Below, one piece after another: positions 1 through 9,390 of a stretch of DNA of 34,300 bases (position 1 is the first letter of the stretch; each line of letters opens with the position of its first letter). The stretch is from Tritrichomonas foetus. Its lineage: Eukaryota > Parabasalia > Tritrichomonadida > Tritrichomonadidae. The stretch lies in NCBI GenBank assembly GCA_001839685.1, contig MLAK01000947.1:1-34300 (forward strand), given 5' to 3'. The notes under the pieces are model-generated. The model saw only the letters and a list, made by a program, of their open reading frames with translations, had not been told where the DNA came from and did no database searches. The translations under genes and the position numbers were made by a program.

Positions 1-377
1 AAAAAAAAGATGTTTATATAGAAAAAAATATCTTTATATTGAAAAAGTTAAACTTTTACAATTCATGGGATAATCCCAGGGTTTTCAAGACATACTCACT
101 AAATTTGTATGAAATTCATTCAAAATTGTCATCGTATTCTTCTGAAAAAAGCAATGGCCACCAATGGGAGGGATTATTGGCCTTTTATATAAATTATTCG
201 ATCTTCCTCAACATCTCCAACACACGTTTTCGTATTTGTATAAATGAACCATTACGAATAATTCATGAGTAACGAGGCTACACCTGAATTAATTCCAATA
301 TTATACTAATGTGAGATTCAGTTGCCAAAACAACATTTTGGTTATATAAAATAAAAAAAATCAATTTATAAACAAAT
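1..377. other. Left-edge intergenic, no convincing gene
   Basis: This AT-rich stretch lies downstream of the minus-strand gene that ends at 378. A GAAAAAGT octamer sits at 41-48 on the plus strand and is followed by a frame open for 77 codons (39-272) that contains no ATG, so I do not call it a gene. It may be a decayed gene behind an old promoter, or chance. Nothing else is recognisable. Confidence 0.5.
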
Positions 378-1931
378 TTAACTAACAGAGAATATATTAT
401 TGAGCAAATGATTCAAGAATTTGTTGTTTGGCTTTTCTGGAATATCACCGCCATATTTTCCACTTCTCCTCAGGAGAAATTCGTGCAAGTCTGATCGAAC
501 AAACCTTGGAAATCCTTTCAAATTCTGCAAAAGTTTCTTAAAAAGAACATTCGTCTTACATTGATAGCAAGCCCGCTCGATCAGGTTATATGACATTGCT
601 GTTATTGTTGTTGATCTTTTCAATTTCACTTCTTGGGTGCACACTTCAACTAACATTGGTGCGTACATTGCAGCCATTTCGGGAACAGAAAAAGATGCAA
701 TGGAAAATTTTTCAATCATCTTCAGAAGATAGAGGTGATCGGGGAATTGTTGATACAACATGACAATTGAAGGACCAAGGTTTGCAGTGGAAATGTAAGG
801 ATGAAGGCTTTTGTCGTTGAGAATCATTTTTGTGAGGATTCCAATAATATTCACAATGTAGCGTGGGCAAACTTTACTTTTCCTGTAAAGAAAATCTTTC
901 CCATCTTTTCTAGGTGGCACAACTACATCAGCGTTTTGATTCTCGTTCAAATCACTTTTTGATTCTTCTACCACGTTTAAGTCTTCCTGATTGCTATGAT
1001 TGTGGACTTTTGTATCTTCACTTTTAGTTTTGGAATTATCATTATTTCTATTTTGATTTTGGTTGTGTATGAGATAGTAGTAATTGTTGCTGCTTTTATC
1101 ATGTGCAGAATTATTTTCTTCAATCGGCTTTTTGATGATTTCTACCATGAGTTGATAAACAGAAACAATAAAAGCACGAGTGCTTTCACAATAAAGATAG
1201 AGTAGTGTTTCCCACCTGTCATCTTCATATAAATTTGTCACCTTTGATGTAATTACACCAATAACTCTTGACGTGGCGAAGATCGGATAAAGAATATCAG
1301 ACCTTTTAGTAGCTGAAATAAGTTGAAACAGATACTTCAGTTTTATATCGTCAATATGTGCCGCCAAAATTTGCTGAACAATTATGGATTCAAATTTTAC
1401 ACTGACGAGCCATTTTTGGGCATCTTCAAGCTCTGGATTTGATCCTGTAATTCCATAGAAAAAGTCAAAAATTGATGGTTGATCTATAAAATTCAAAAGC
1501 TGGAAAATGTATCCAAGCATAAGGGAAATTGAAATAGGCTGATTTTTAATAGCGGCCATGATAATTCCTGCTAGACGGCATATCGATAACATTGGTGGAC
1601 GTTTTTGATTAAGAATTTTCATTGCGGGAACTTGTAAGCAATCACTTTTGATGAGCGAATCGATAATATGAGGCTGAGCTGACTGAAGGGCCAAGAAGCA
1701 ACGTGTCCCAAATTCTGTAGGAGTCTCTTCGTAGAGACATTCTAATATTTGGTCAATATGTTCTGACATTTTCGACAAGATTTTATGATCGGCTTTTGAA
1801 TAGGATTTTCGAGTGTATATATACAGAGGAATTGTTTCGGGATTTTGTTGTAAATCATCAAGTGTGATGTTTTTTAAATTATGCTCTTTCTGCGGCGCTT
1901 TTGATGGAGCTTGCTCTTTTTCATCACTCAT
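378..1931 (-). CDS. Probable SAPS-family (PP6/Sit4 phosphatase-associated) helical-repeat protein
   Basis: 517 residues from an ATG at 1931 to TAA. SAPS proteins are regulatory subunits of PP6/Sit4-type phosphatases. The call rests on the N-terminal helical half: residues 138-190 (LMLGYIFQLLNFIDQPSIFDFF, then a WL and a run of I/V) follow the SAPS pattern of paired helices ending in 'WL' before the next helix. Residues 270-345 are an Asn/Asp/Lys-rich low-complexity insert, and 350-517 return to helical repeats. There is no signal peptide or membrane segment. The leader is short: an initiator TCATA gives +1 near 1940, and GAAAAAGT lies immediately upstream (1944-1951). The gene is divergent from the coiled-coil gene at 2346. 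The family call comes from pattern memory; another ARM/HEAT-like protein is the alternative. Confidence 0.6.
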   Translation of the reverse strand: MSDEKEQAPSKAPQKEHNLKNITLDDLQQNPETIPLYIYTRKSYSKADHKILSKMSEHIDQILECLYEETPTEFGTRCFLALQSAQPHIIDSLIKSDCLQVPAMKILNQKRPPMLSICRLAGIIMAAIKNQPISISLMLGYIFQLLNFIDQPSIFDFFYGITGSNPELEDAQKWLVSVKFESIIVQQILAAHIDDIKLKYLFQLISATKRSDILYPIFATSRVIGVITSKVTNLYEDDRWETLLYLYCESTRAFIVSVYQLMVEIIKKPIEENNSAHDKSSNNYYYLIHNQNQNRNNDNSKTKSEDTKVHNHSNQEDLNVVEESKSDLNENQNADVVVPPRKDGKDFLYRKSKVCPRYIVNIIGILTKMILNDKSLHPYISTANLGPSIVMLYQQFPDHLYLLKMIEKFSIASFSVPEMAAMYAPMLVEVCTQEVKLKRSTTITAMSYNLIERACYQCKTNVLFKKLLQNLKGFPRFVRSDLHEFLLRRSGKYGGDIPEKPNNKFLNHLLNNIFSVS

Positions 1932-1937
1932 TTCATT

Positions 1938-1951
1938 TATGAAACTTTTTC
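1938..1951 (-). promoter_or_regulatory. GAAAAAGT motif fused to an initiator TCATA
   Basis: Reading the minus strand, GAAAAAGT (1951 to 1944) runs into TTTCATA. TCATA (1942 to 1938) fits the trichomonad initiator TCA(+1)Y(T/A) and puts +1 at 1940, nine bases before the ATG at 1931. An extra ATG at 1936 opens a two-codon frame (ATG AAA TGA) whose stop overlaps the main start. Confidence 0.5.
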
Positions 1952-2212
1952 AACGTATATTTGCTCACTGTCGATAAATTTTTCAATGATGATTGCAGTT
2001 TCCTAACATTTTGAATCACCCAAAATCTTTAACATATGAGATGACATTTTCTACTCAACCCTTGATTCGTGGTATCTCTTCCTTTTTCTTTTTTAAAAAC
2101 AAGATGACATGATTTTGCCAGAGTGGTATTAAAAGGATACATATGTAAGCATTCTACTTCATTTGTGATAATCACGGAGATAAACTCCGATTCTTTGTCG
2201 TATCGGAACATT

Positions 2213-2306
2213 GAAAAAGTTATCTATAATTTATAGAATTCCAGAAACAACATAACAGAAAAAGTTGATATTTTGTCACAATTTGAATAAATTATCTTGA
2301 AAAAGT
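2213..2306 (+). promoter_or_regulatory. Three GAAAAAGT motifs upstream of the coiled-coil gene
   Basis: Exact GAAAAAGT octamers occur at 2213-2220, 2258-2265 and 2299-2306, spaced 45 and 41 bases apart. The last ends 39 bases before the ATG at 2346. No TCAYW initiator is visible between the last octamer and the ATG. The array lies in the 414-bp divergent region shared with the SAPS-like gene, where the motif also faces the other way at 1944-1951. Confidence 0.45.
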
Positions 2307-2345
2307 GATTTTCCACAACATAGAACGTTTAGAATAAAGAAGAAG

Positions 2346-5300
2346 ATGTCGGATCAATCAATGTCGCCACCATCGTCAAACTCTTCTTATGACTCTTCAA
2401 TACAAGAGCGTGAAGACATAATTAACGTTCTCCAAACAAAAATAAAGCAATTATTAATTGTCCAGAAACGAAATAAAAGGTTGGAACAACGATTAACCGA
2501 TTTTAAACGCTGTTGCGAAAAACTAGAACATTACAAAGCGAAAACTTCTGATTTACAAAATCAAATTAATCGACTCAATATTATTCTTGGCTTGCCTGAA
2601 GACTCAACGATAGAATCGCTTCAAGAGAATGTAAAAAATATAAAAACGCAAATTTCAATGTTAAATGAATTGGTTGATAATCCAGATGATTTGATTTCCT
2701 CATTTAAGAAAATGAAGAAGAAATTTGATGATTATACTTTGTTGTATTATGAATTATCGAATATTTATGGGAAAGATAATACAATAAAAGATTACATTCA
2801 AAAAATGAAAGAAAGTTTCAATGAAAATGAAAATAATCATGCAATTTATGAAGCTTTTGGTGCTAGTGATGTTGATTCAATTATACACAAACATAAACAA
2901 GAAGAAGAGTTTTTGAAAGAAATTGGAAAACTGCTTGGATATGAATCTTCTCAAATGGCAAAAAATAAAGTTATTGAAAATTTAAAATCAACAGAAAAAC
3001 TATTGAAAGAAACAAATTGTTTATCTATTGATGATATTACTGCTACTATTTCGGAATTAATGAAAATGACTAAATCTCAAACACCAAAAATGATAAAAAA
3101 TTTATTAACTCAAGTTTTAGATGAAAATAACGAATTAAATAACAAAATTCATGTGAAAAAAGAAGAAATTTTAGACAAAAATGAAGAAATTACCCAATTA
3201 AAATCACTTTTAAATTCAGAAAAAGGAAATGTTAAACTAAAATTTGATGAATTTGAAGATAAAATAAACAATTTAAAAAACGAATTAAGAAAATCCCAAT
3301 CAGCAAATCAAGAATTAACTACAGAAAGAGAAGAAATTGAATATAAACGGAAAATGCTTGAAAAGAATAATGAAAACTTTGAAAAACAAATTGAAATAGC
3401 TTTGAACGAAAATAAAAGATTGAAGTCTTTAATAGAACAAACAAATGAAGAGAAAAGAGAATTAGTTAAAAAATTCGAAAAAAGTAAACAAGACAATCAA
3501 CAAAATATTGAAACCATTAATAACTTGAAAAATAAAGAAAGCACACTCCAAAATCAATACCTTGAAGCACAAAAATATGAATTATATAAACAGAAAACGG
3601 AATATTTAGCAAATCTTTTGAATATAGAAAATGATTCGCAAATTGAGCCTCATATTCAACAATTATTAACAGAAAACCAAAATTCAAAGCAAATTGAAAG
3701 CGATTTGAAAATGAAAATAGATGAATATCAAAATGAAATCCAATCAATTAGAAGAATATTAAATATTGACAATGAAACATCGATCAGTGAATCAATTCAT
3801 GATTTAATTGAGACGAAAAAAGAAGCATCAACAGATAACCAAGATCTTGTTCAAAAATTAGGTGCAGTTGCTGACTTTTTAAATATTCCAAATGCAAAAA
3901 CGGCGAGTTTAGTAAACATACAAAAAGCTATAAGAAGTCTGCAAAAACAAACAGAAAATCTTCAACAAGAAAACGAAACTTTGCATACAGATAATGATAA
4001 AATGGTAAAAAGAGTTGAAGAGGCTGAAAATAATGAAAAAATGATTCGAAAAGTTTTCAAAGTTGACAATTTTGATCAATCTCAATCAAACAAAATGAAT
4101 TCACTCATTGATTCAATTGCAGAAAATGAAAACATTATTCAAAAAGCGTGTAAAAATTTGGAAATTAATAAAAAAGATTTATTGGAAACAATTGTGAATG
4201 ATCAAAACATCATTTCGACATTATGTACTGAATTTGGTACAAATAAAACAGATTTAGTTAAAAAAGCTATATTCAATCAACAAATCGTTGATAACTTGTG
4301 CGATGAATTTAATGTAGATAAGAGTAAAATATTCCAAAATGTTATAAATGATAAGAAAACAATTATTGAATTATGTAAAGAATTGAAGACTGATAAATCC
4401 GAACTTCTAACTTCAGCAGTTGCAAATAAAAGAATTGTTGATGATTTATGCAATGATTTTAACATTAAAAAAGAAGAATTAGTTGAAAAAATTCAATCAC
4501 AAAAGAGTTCAATAGTTAAAGCTGCTGATATATTAAATACTTCAGGGTCACAAATTACAGATGCAATTGAAGAATCAAATAGATTCATTTCAACTGTTTG
4601 TAAAACTTTAAAATGCGAAAAGGAAAACGCAATTGACAACATTGAAGAAAATTATCAAACACTAAATAAATTGATGAAGATTTCAAAGAAAGATAATACT
4701 GAACAGCTTTTAGAGGAATATGGTAGATTAATCAATGAAAACAAAAAGTTCAATGAAGTTAAAAATAGTTTAAATGTTAAATCTACAGATGAAATAGATG
4801 GTGTTATTTCGGAAATGAAGGAAAAAATTCATGAATCACAAACAAATCAAAAAGAATTATTCAAAATCTTAAATATCGACGAAAACATTCAAATAGGCAA
4901 TCTCAAAAACGGATTGAATCACATAGAATCGATAAAATCATCGATTAAACAACTTCAAACAGATAAAAAGAACGAAAATGAAATGATGCAAGAAATTAAA
5001 AGACTTACAAACTCTGAAAATCCAGTTGAAGCCATACATTCTATAGTATCCTCACAAAAATCAGCAGTGAAATCTTTGAAAAAGATCTTCCCGAATATTA
5101 CAAATTCTGACGAGATTCCAGATATGATTACTGAACTAGAGAAAATAAACACTCAATTTAAACAAATACAAAAAATAACATCATCCGAAAATCCAATCGA
5201 AGAAATTCAAAGCATGAAAGATGAAATGAAAAATCTTCAAAATATTTTGAAACTTGGCAATAACGAAAGTGTAATCGAGACAATTAAAAACAAATTAGAT

Positions 5301-7301
5301 TACGAAAAAGAAATCCAACGAATTCTTGGAACAAACGATTCTCCAATCGAAAAGATTAAAGAAGTATTCAAACAAAATGATGAAATATCTCGAGTTATTG
5401 GAATTTCTAAAAGTAGTAATAATATTGATTCAAATAATATTTCATCGATAACAGATTCTGTTAAAGAAATGAATAGTTTAAAGAATAATTTGAGCAATTT
5501 ACTGAAAACAAAGGACACTGAAGAAATTTATGAAAAAATTCAACGACAAAATCAGTTGAATAATAGCTTAATTTCGATTTTAAAGACAAACAATTCAGAT
5601 GAAATAATTGATAAAGTGAATGAATTGACTGGAATCGAAAAAATAATCAAAAAACAAATGGAAAACAATTTTAATGAAACAGAAAATAAGTTCGAAAATG
5701 AAGATATGAAAGATTACGTCACTAGAATTCATAGAGAAAATAAAGATTTGAATAACTTCTTTGAAAAAATTTCACAAAAGGTTGAAAGTCAAGATTCTTA
5801 TGATATACTCAGGAAAATTGATAAACTTCAATCAAAGTCAAACAAACTTTGCCGAATTTTGGACTGTTCTGAAGAATCAATTGAACATCATATTTCTAGA
5901 ATGAAAGATAACATGAATAATATTGCAAATGTTTTCTCAGATGATGAAGAAGTTGTTCAAAATGCCAAAAAGAGCAAAAACTTAATTGATAAAATTGCTG
6001 AAATGGTGAGTGCAAATGATAAAAATGATATTATTCCAAAAATTCATGAACTTCAAGAAAAAACCAAAGATCAGGAAAAATTTAAATCAAAAATGAATGA
6101 AATTTTTAATAACAATTCAAATATTGAAAATGCAGCATTTTCTTATAAAAATCAATCTGATAAACTTTGTTCATTAATGAACTGTGATTTCAATGATGCT
6201 TATGATGTTATCAGAAGAGTTTTAAACACTTTTAATGTTTCTTCATTCGTCGAAGTTGCAAATGTCGCCAAGACAATGAAAGAAACAATTGATAGGCTTT
6301 CAAAGAAAATGAATGATGATAAAACATTTGTTTCGGAATTTTTAAGTGATGGTGATATCAATAATTTAAATGAAGAAGAAATAATAAACACTGCTTTCAA
6401 TAAATTAAAGAATCAAAATAAATCTCTTCTTGAAGCACTTCGAGCTTATAAAAATGAAGTTCAAAGACATTCAAAAGCAATTCTCTTGATTTCTAAAGGT
6501 GACATTCAAGCAAATAACAACAGTTTGGATAAATCACTAAATAATAATGAAAGTTTGGCAGAAATGAACACGACTATTTTTAATAATTTAATGAATAAAA
6601 ATGAAAGATCGATAGAAGAATACCATAAAATTTTTGAAGAACATGAAGTTCAATTGAAGTTTTTGAGAGAAACTTTACATATTCCACCATCTGCAAGCTT
6701 TTCGGCTGTTTTTGATACAATTTCATCAAATTTAGAGAAATCCCAAGAATTAAATAAGGCAACAGAAGAATTAAATCGATGCAAGTCCGTTTTATACCAA
6801 AAAAATTGCGAAATCTCAGAAATTATGAAATGCTGCAAAGCAAATTCTCCACAATTTGTAGTAAATATCATTGAAGACATGAAAATGCAAATTCATGACT
6901 TAGAAAATGAAAATTCTGAGAATAGAACTGGAAAAACTATTTCAGAAAGTCTGAAAATGTTCGAAATGAAAGAGAAAGCTATTTTTGTGCAAGTTGCTCA
7001 AAAACTTAATGAAATTAGTGAAATGCTATTTAAATTACTTTCAATTGCTGAAGCAGGAAAAATGCAAAAAGTTGAATTGGTTAAACTTTTGGAATCTGCC
7101 CTTTGTGAATCCATGCAATTGCGCAAGACTCTGGAAACACAGGGTCCAAAACTTGCATTATTCGGTCCGCCAAAGAATAAAAGCCAAACTCACTCCATTT
7201 CTGACGACATCAGGGCGAGAGAAAGAGATATTTCCCAAAGAAGAAAACGTGCAGAGAAAGCAGAAGCTACTTTTAATAGAAGTAGCAAAACATTGTTGTA
7301 A
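2346..7301 (+). CDS. Giant repetitive coiled-coil protein
   Basis: 1651 residues, very rich in Lys, Glu, Asn, Ile and Leu, with almost no Pro or Gly and no membrane segment. The first 25 residues are Ser-rich; the rest is coiled coil broken at short intervals by a degenerate motif of the type (I/L)L-x(5-7)-(E/S)I-x(3)-I, seen about twenty times (for example ILNIDNETSISESI, ILGTNDSPIEKI, ILKTNNSDEIIDKV). Residues about 592-768 form a more regular array of about 26-residue units with a conserved LC-x2-F/L core. The C-terminus is basic (RARERDISQRRKRAEKAEA). Trichomonads carry many such proteins, often labelled 'viral A-type inclusion protein-like', a name without functional meaning. A cytoskeletal filament or scaffold role is inference. 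The stop TAA overlaps a TAAATAATAAAT signal. The gene uses AT-rich codons throughout. Confidence 0.9.
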   Translation: MSDQSMSPPSSNSSYDSSIQEREDIINVLQTKIKQLLIVQKRNKRLEQRLTDFKRCCEKLEHYKAKTSDLQNQINRLNIILGLPEDSTIESLQENVKNIKTQISMLNELVDNPDDLISSFKKMKKKFDDYTLLYYELSNIYGKDNTIKDYIQKMKESFNENENNHAIYEAFGASDVDSIIHKHKQEEEFLKEIGKLLGYESSQMAKNKVIENLKSTEKLLKETNCLSIDDITATISELMKMTKSQTPKMIKNLLTQVLDENNELNNKIHVKKEEILDKNEEITQLKSLLNSEKGNVKLKFDEFEDKINNLKNELRKSQSANQELTTEREEIEYKRKMLEKNNENFEKQIEIALNENKRLKSLIEQTNEEKRELVKKFEKSKQDNQQNIETINNLKNKESTLQNQYLEAQKYELYKQKTEYLANLLNIENDSQIEPHIQQLLTENQNSKQIESDLKMKIDEYQNEIQSIRRILNIDNETSISESIHDLIETKKEASTDNQDLVQKLGAVADFLNIPNAKTASLVNIQKAIRSLQKQTENLQQENETLHTDNDKMVKRVEEAENNEKMIRKVFKVDNFDQSQSNKMNSLIDSIAENENIIQKACKNLEINKKDLLETIVNDQNIISTLCTEFGTNKTDLVKKAIFNQQIVDNLCDEFNVDKSKIFQNVINDKKTIIELCKELKTDKSELLTSAVANKRIVDDLCNDFNIKKEELVEKIQSQKSSIVKAADILNTSGSQITDAIEESNRFISTVCKTLKCEKENAIDNIEENYQTLNKLMKISKKDNTEQLLEEYGRLINENKKFNEVKNSLNVKSTDEIDGVISEMKEKIHESQTNQKELFKILNIDENIQIGNLKNGLNHIESIKSSIKQLQTDKKNENEMMQEIKRLTNSENPVEAIHSIVSSQKSAVKSLKKIFPNITNSDEIPDMITELEKINTQFKQIQKITSSENPIEEIQSMKDEMKNLQNILKLGNNESVIETIKNKLDYEKEIQRILGTNDSPIEKIKEVFKQNDEISRVIGISKSSNNIDSNNISSITDSVKEMNSLKNNLSNLLKTKDTEEIYEKIQRQNQLNNSLISILKTNNSDEIIDKVNELTGIEKIIKKQMENNFNETENKFENEDMKDYVTRIHRENKDLNNFFEKISQKVESQDSYDILRKIDKLQSKSNKLCRILDCSEESIEHHISRMKDNMNNIANVFSDDEEVVQNAKKSKNLIDKIAEMVSANDKNDIIPKIHELQEKTKDQEKFKSKMNEIFNNNSNIENAAFSYKNQSDKLCSLMNCDFNDAYDVIRRVLNTFNVSSFVEVANVAKTMKETIDRLSKKMNDDKTFVSEFLSDGDINNLNEEEIINTAFNKLKNQNKSLLEALRAYKNEVQRHSKAILLISKGDIQANNNSLDKSLNNNESLAEMNTTIFNNLMNKNERSIEEYHKIFEEHEVQLKFLRETLHIPPSASFSAVFDTISSNLEKSQELNKATEELNRCKSVLYQKNCEISEIMKCCKANSPQFVVNIIEDMKMQIHDLENENSENRTGKTISESLKMFEMKEKAIFVQVAQKLNEISEMLFKLLSIAEAGKMQKVELVKLLESALCESMQLRKTLETQGPKLALFGPPKNKSQTHSISDDIRARERDISQRRKRAEKAEATFNRSSKTLL
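4119..4650 (+). repeat. About 26-residue LC-motif repeat array inside the coiled-coil gene
   Basis: Six or seven consecutive protein units share a core of the type I(V/I)xxLCxx(F/L)xxxK(S/E/D)xL: IIQKACKNL, IISTLCTEF, IVDNLCDEF, IIELCKEL, IVDDLCNDF, then a unit without Cys (SIVKAADIL) and FISTVCKTL. The DNA has diverged, so the array is old and held at protein level. Confidence 0.65.
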
Positions 7302-7654
7302 ATAATAAATATATAGAAATGTAATTTCACATTTTATTATATTATATATTATTTTTTCCTCTCATAATACTCCTAACTCAATATTTGTCAGATTCTTTTT
7401 TGTTCTTTGATAATTTGTTTTCATATCATTGTATCGAAGGATCTATATCAATCAGAACATTACCACTTGATCTCAAAATGTTTCTTTCATAAGAAACATC
7501 ATGAGTTCATGTGTAAACATACTTGCGATTTCATTCATTTTTTTATTGTTTGGGAAAAAATGGGACAAATCTACTCTTTTAGTCATTAAAATTATAAACA
7601 AAAAATCAAAATGAAAGATCAAAGAATTACGATAAATCGAATGATAATGTTTAC
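7302..7654. other. Convergent intergenic region
   Basis: AT-rich spacer between the 3' ends of the coiled-coil gene (+) and the acyltransferase gene (-). TAAATAATAAATATA at the start is a likely poly(A) signal for the plus-strand gene. A 60-codon frame at 7407-7589 has no recognisable features. Confidence 0.6.
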
Positions 7655-8791
7655 TTAACCAATAATATATTTGCTAAATGGAATATATGAAATAGCCTTC
7701 ACAATTATATAAGTAGAAATGAAAGTTGCAAGTGCAATCAATGGAATGAAAATTGTTGGGTGATTTAAGTTTGGATCAAAAGCAGTTTGGAAGCCATCCA
7801 ATAACATGATGTGGCAAAGATACATTCCATAACTCTTCAATGCAATATCCTGGAAAAGTGTTACGATGTATTTATTATTGCATTGGATCTTTCGTAAAAC
7901 AAGGAAAATTCCAGCAGTTTCCATCATAACATTAATAAGATGGAAGTCCCAACTCATTTCCAAATCGACAGCACTTTCTGTTTGAATGTAGTACATATAT
8001 TCGTAAATGCAAGTCGTCATGGCATATCCAAAAATAATCAATATAATTCCAAGCCAATAAAGATCATACTTATTCAAGTGAAGCTTGATGAATGCGCCTA
8101 AAAGTGCGTATCCCATATGACCTGTGAAATAGTGAAGCATTGGAGTATTATTCCATGAGCACTCACCCCAAACATTCGGGAAGACTAAATGGATGTATTT
8201 AATACAACCAGTGATTGCCCAAAAAACAATATAATAAATAAAATGAGAGAATTTGGCCTTTTCTATCCATGGTGAAATAATAGGAGCAAAAAGATAGATA
8301 CCTATGAGCATGTAGATGTACCAAAGGTGTCCTACTTCTGTTCCATAGTTGACAAGAATTTTTGGAATATTCAGGAATGCGTCAGTGACGCTGATTTTTC
8401 CACGAGCCAGAAAATAGAACGAATATGCAATGCACCAAAAGATGAATGGGAAAAGAACACGAGTGAATCTAGTCTTCAGAAATACCGGAAGGTCAAGTTT
8501 GACAGGTAGAAGTAAGTAGCCAGATATCATCACAAAAAGTGGAACGCAACTTCGAAGAAGAGAATTATAAATACCGACTCAAAAAACACCAGTGCCTTCT
8601 TTGACTGTCACATCTGGACCTATATAATAATACTCGCCTGCATGAACCTGCATAACCATGTAGCATGAAAGGACGCGAATAATATCAATTCCAAAATAAC
8701 GAGGACGTGCTTTCGGTGGCTCTGGCTGTTTGTTCTCGAGTGGGAGAGAAGATGCACTCACACTTTGACCATTCTTTGGATCGGCTGACAT
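7655..8791 (-). pseudogene. Acyltransferase-3 (OafA/YrhL-type) membrane protein with in-frame TGA
   Basis: 379 codons from ATG 8791, with one internal TGA at codon 71 (8581-8579) in the same frame on both sides. The N-terminal part carries RYFGIDIIRVLSCYMVMQVHAGE, the acyltransferase-3 opening with the first helix and its conserved His. After the TGA, LLRSCVPLFVMISGYLLLP matches the family's 'vPlFfmiSGyLl' signature, followed by about nine membrane helices. Family members transfer acyl groups from the membrane to sugars or lipids. Total length fits an intact protein if the TGA stands for one residue; a TGG (Trp) ancestor is one base away and Trp is plausible here. The break may be a true nonsense mutation, a sequencing error, or one decayed family copy. 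An initiator TCATA gives +1 near 8812. A transposable element is inserted only 49 bases upstream of that site. Confidence 0.75.
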
Positions 8792-8809
8792 GGAAAAGTT
8801 TGATTGTTT

Positions 8810-8814
8810 TATGA
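8810..8814 (-). promoter_or_regulatory. Initiator (TCATA) of the acyltransferase gene
   Basis: TCATA on the minus strand fits the trichomonad initiator, with +1 at 8812 and a 21-base leader to the ATG at 8791. It lies between the start codon and the element inserted at 8861, so the core promoter may survive while anything further upstream was displaced by 1.1 kb. Confidence 0.4.
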
Positions 8815-8852
8815 GCTTCTGCTTTGAGTAGCGCGGTTTATTGACCTTTTTT

Positions 8853-8860
8853 GACGATAT
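8853..8860. repeat. Target site duplication, left half (gacgatat)
   Basis: Eight bases immediately outside the left terminal repeat of copy A, repeated exactly at 9957-9964 outside its right end. Joining the flanks with one copy restores a continuous stretch upstream of the acyltransferase gene. Confidence 0.8.
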
Positions 8861-9268
8861 AGATGTATACAAACCAAATAGTCTTAACGTACGAAATCAC
8901 TAAAATGATCCTTATCATCAGTATTACTTAATACCATCAGTCAAAAATCAAAACCCAAATAGCTAAAAGAATGACGAAAATTTCCCTTATCGCAAACTTC
9001 GCAAATGGCCGAATTCAAAAATATTTCGAAAATGATTCTGAAGAAGCTATTGTTTCAGTTTTCGGGTGAACAGCTTTCAGTCAATTGTTAAATCTATTTT
9101 TTATAGTTATGAGCCATATTTATTCATAGTTTTGAAATTTTGCAACAATTAAACCGAAAAAAGAGCGATTTTGGAGGAAGCCTAAAAAAAAATTGAGAGA
9201 AGCTTTTTTTCCAAGAATCACAAAGATTATAATACTGCTTCCCATAATTCTATTTACACTTCTTCTAT

Positions 9269-9288
9269 CGATTTTTAATTAAAAATCG
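9269..9288. repeat. 20-bp perfect palindrome inside copy A
   Basis: cgatttttaa followed by its exact reverse complement ttaaaaatcg. The same palindrome is at 12438-12457 in copy B. It is roughly 0.4 kb from the outer end of each element and could be a subterminal protein-binding site or a hairpin. Confidence 0.6.
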
Positions 9289-9390
9289 CGAAAATTTTGA
9301 TAGTTTTAACTCAGTGATGTTGAATTAATTCAATTTCCATTTGACAAATATGAATGTATTGAAATCTTTTCTGTCATAAAATTTTAGTAT

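Noticed and set aside
39..272. 77-codon plus-strand open frame right after a GAAAAAGT
   Set aside because: It contains no ATG, starts only at TTG, and shows no family feature.
2029..2211. 60-codon minus-strand ATG frame in the divergent promoter region
   Set aside because: Short, no recognisable family, and it overlaps the motif array of the neighbouring gene.
8579..8581. TGA as selenocysteine
   Set aside because: No reason for selenocysteine in this family, I see no evidence of the needed RNA element, and a Trp codon is one base away.
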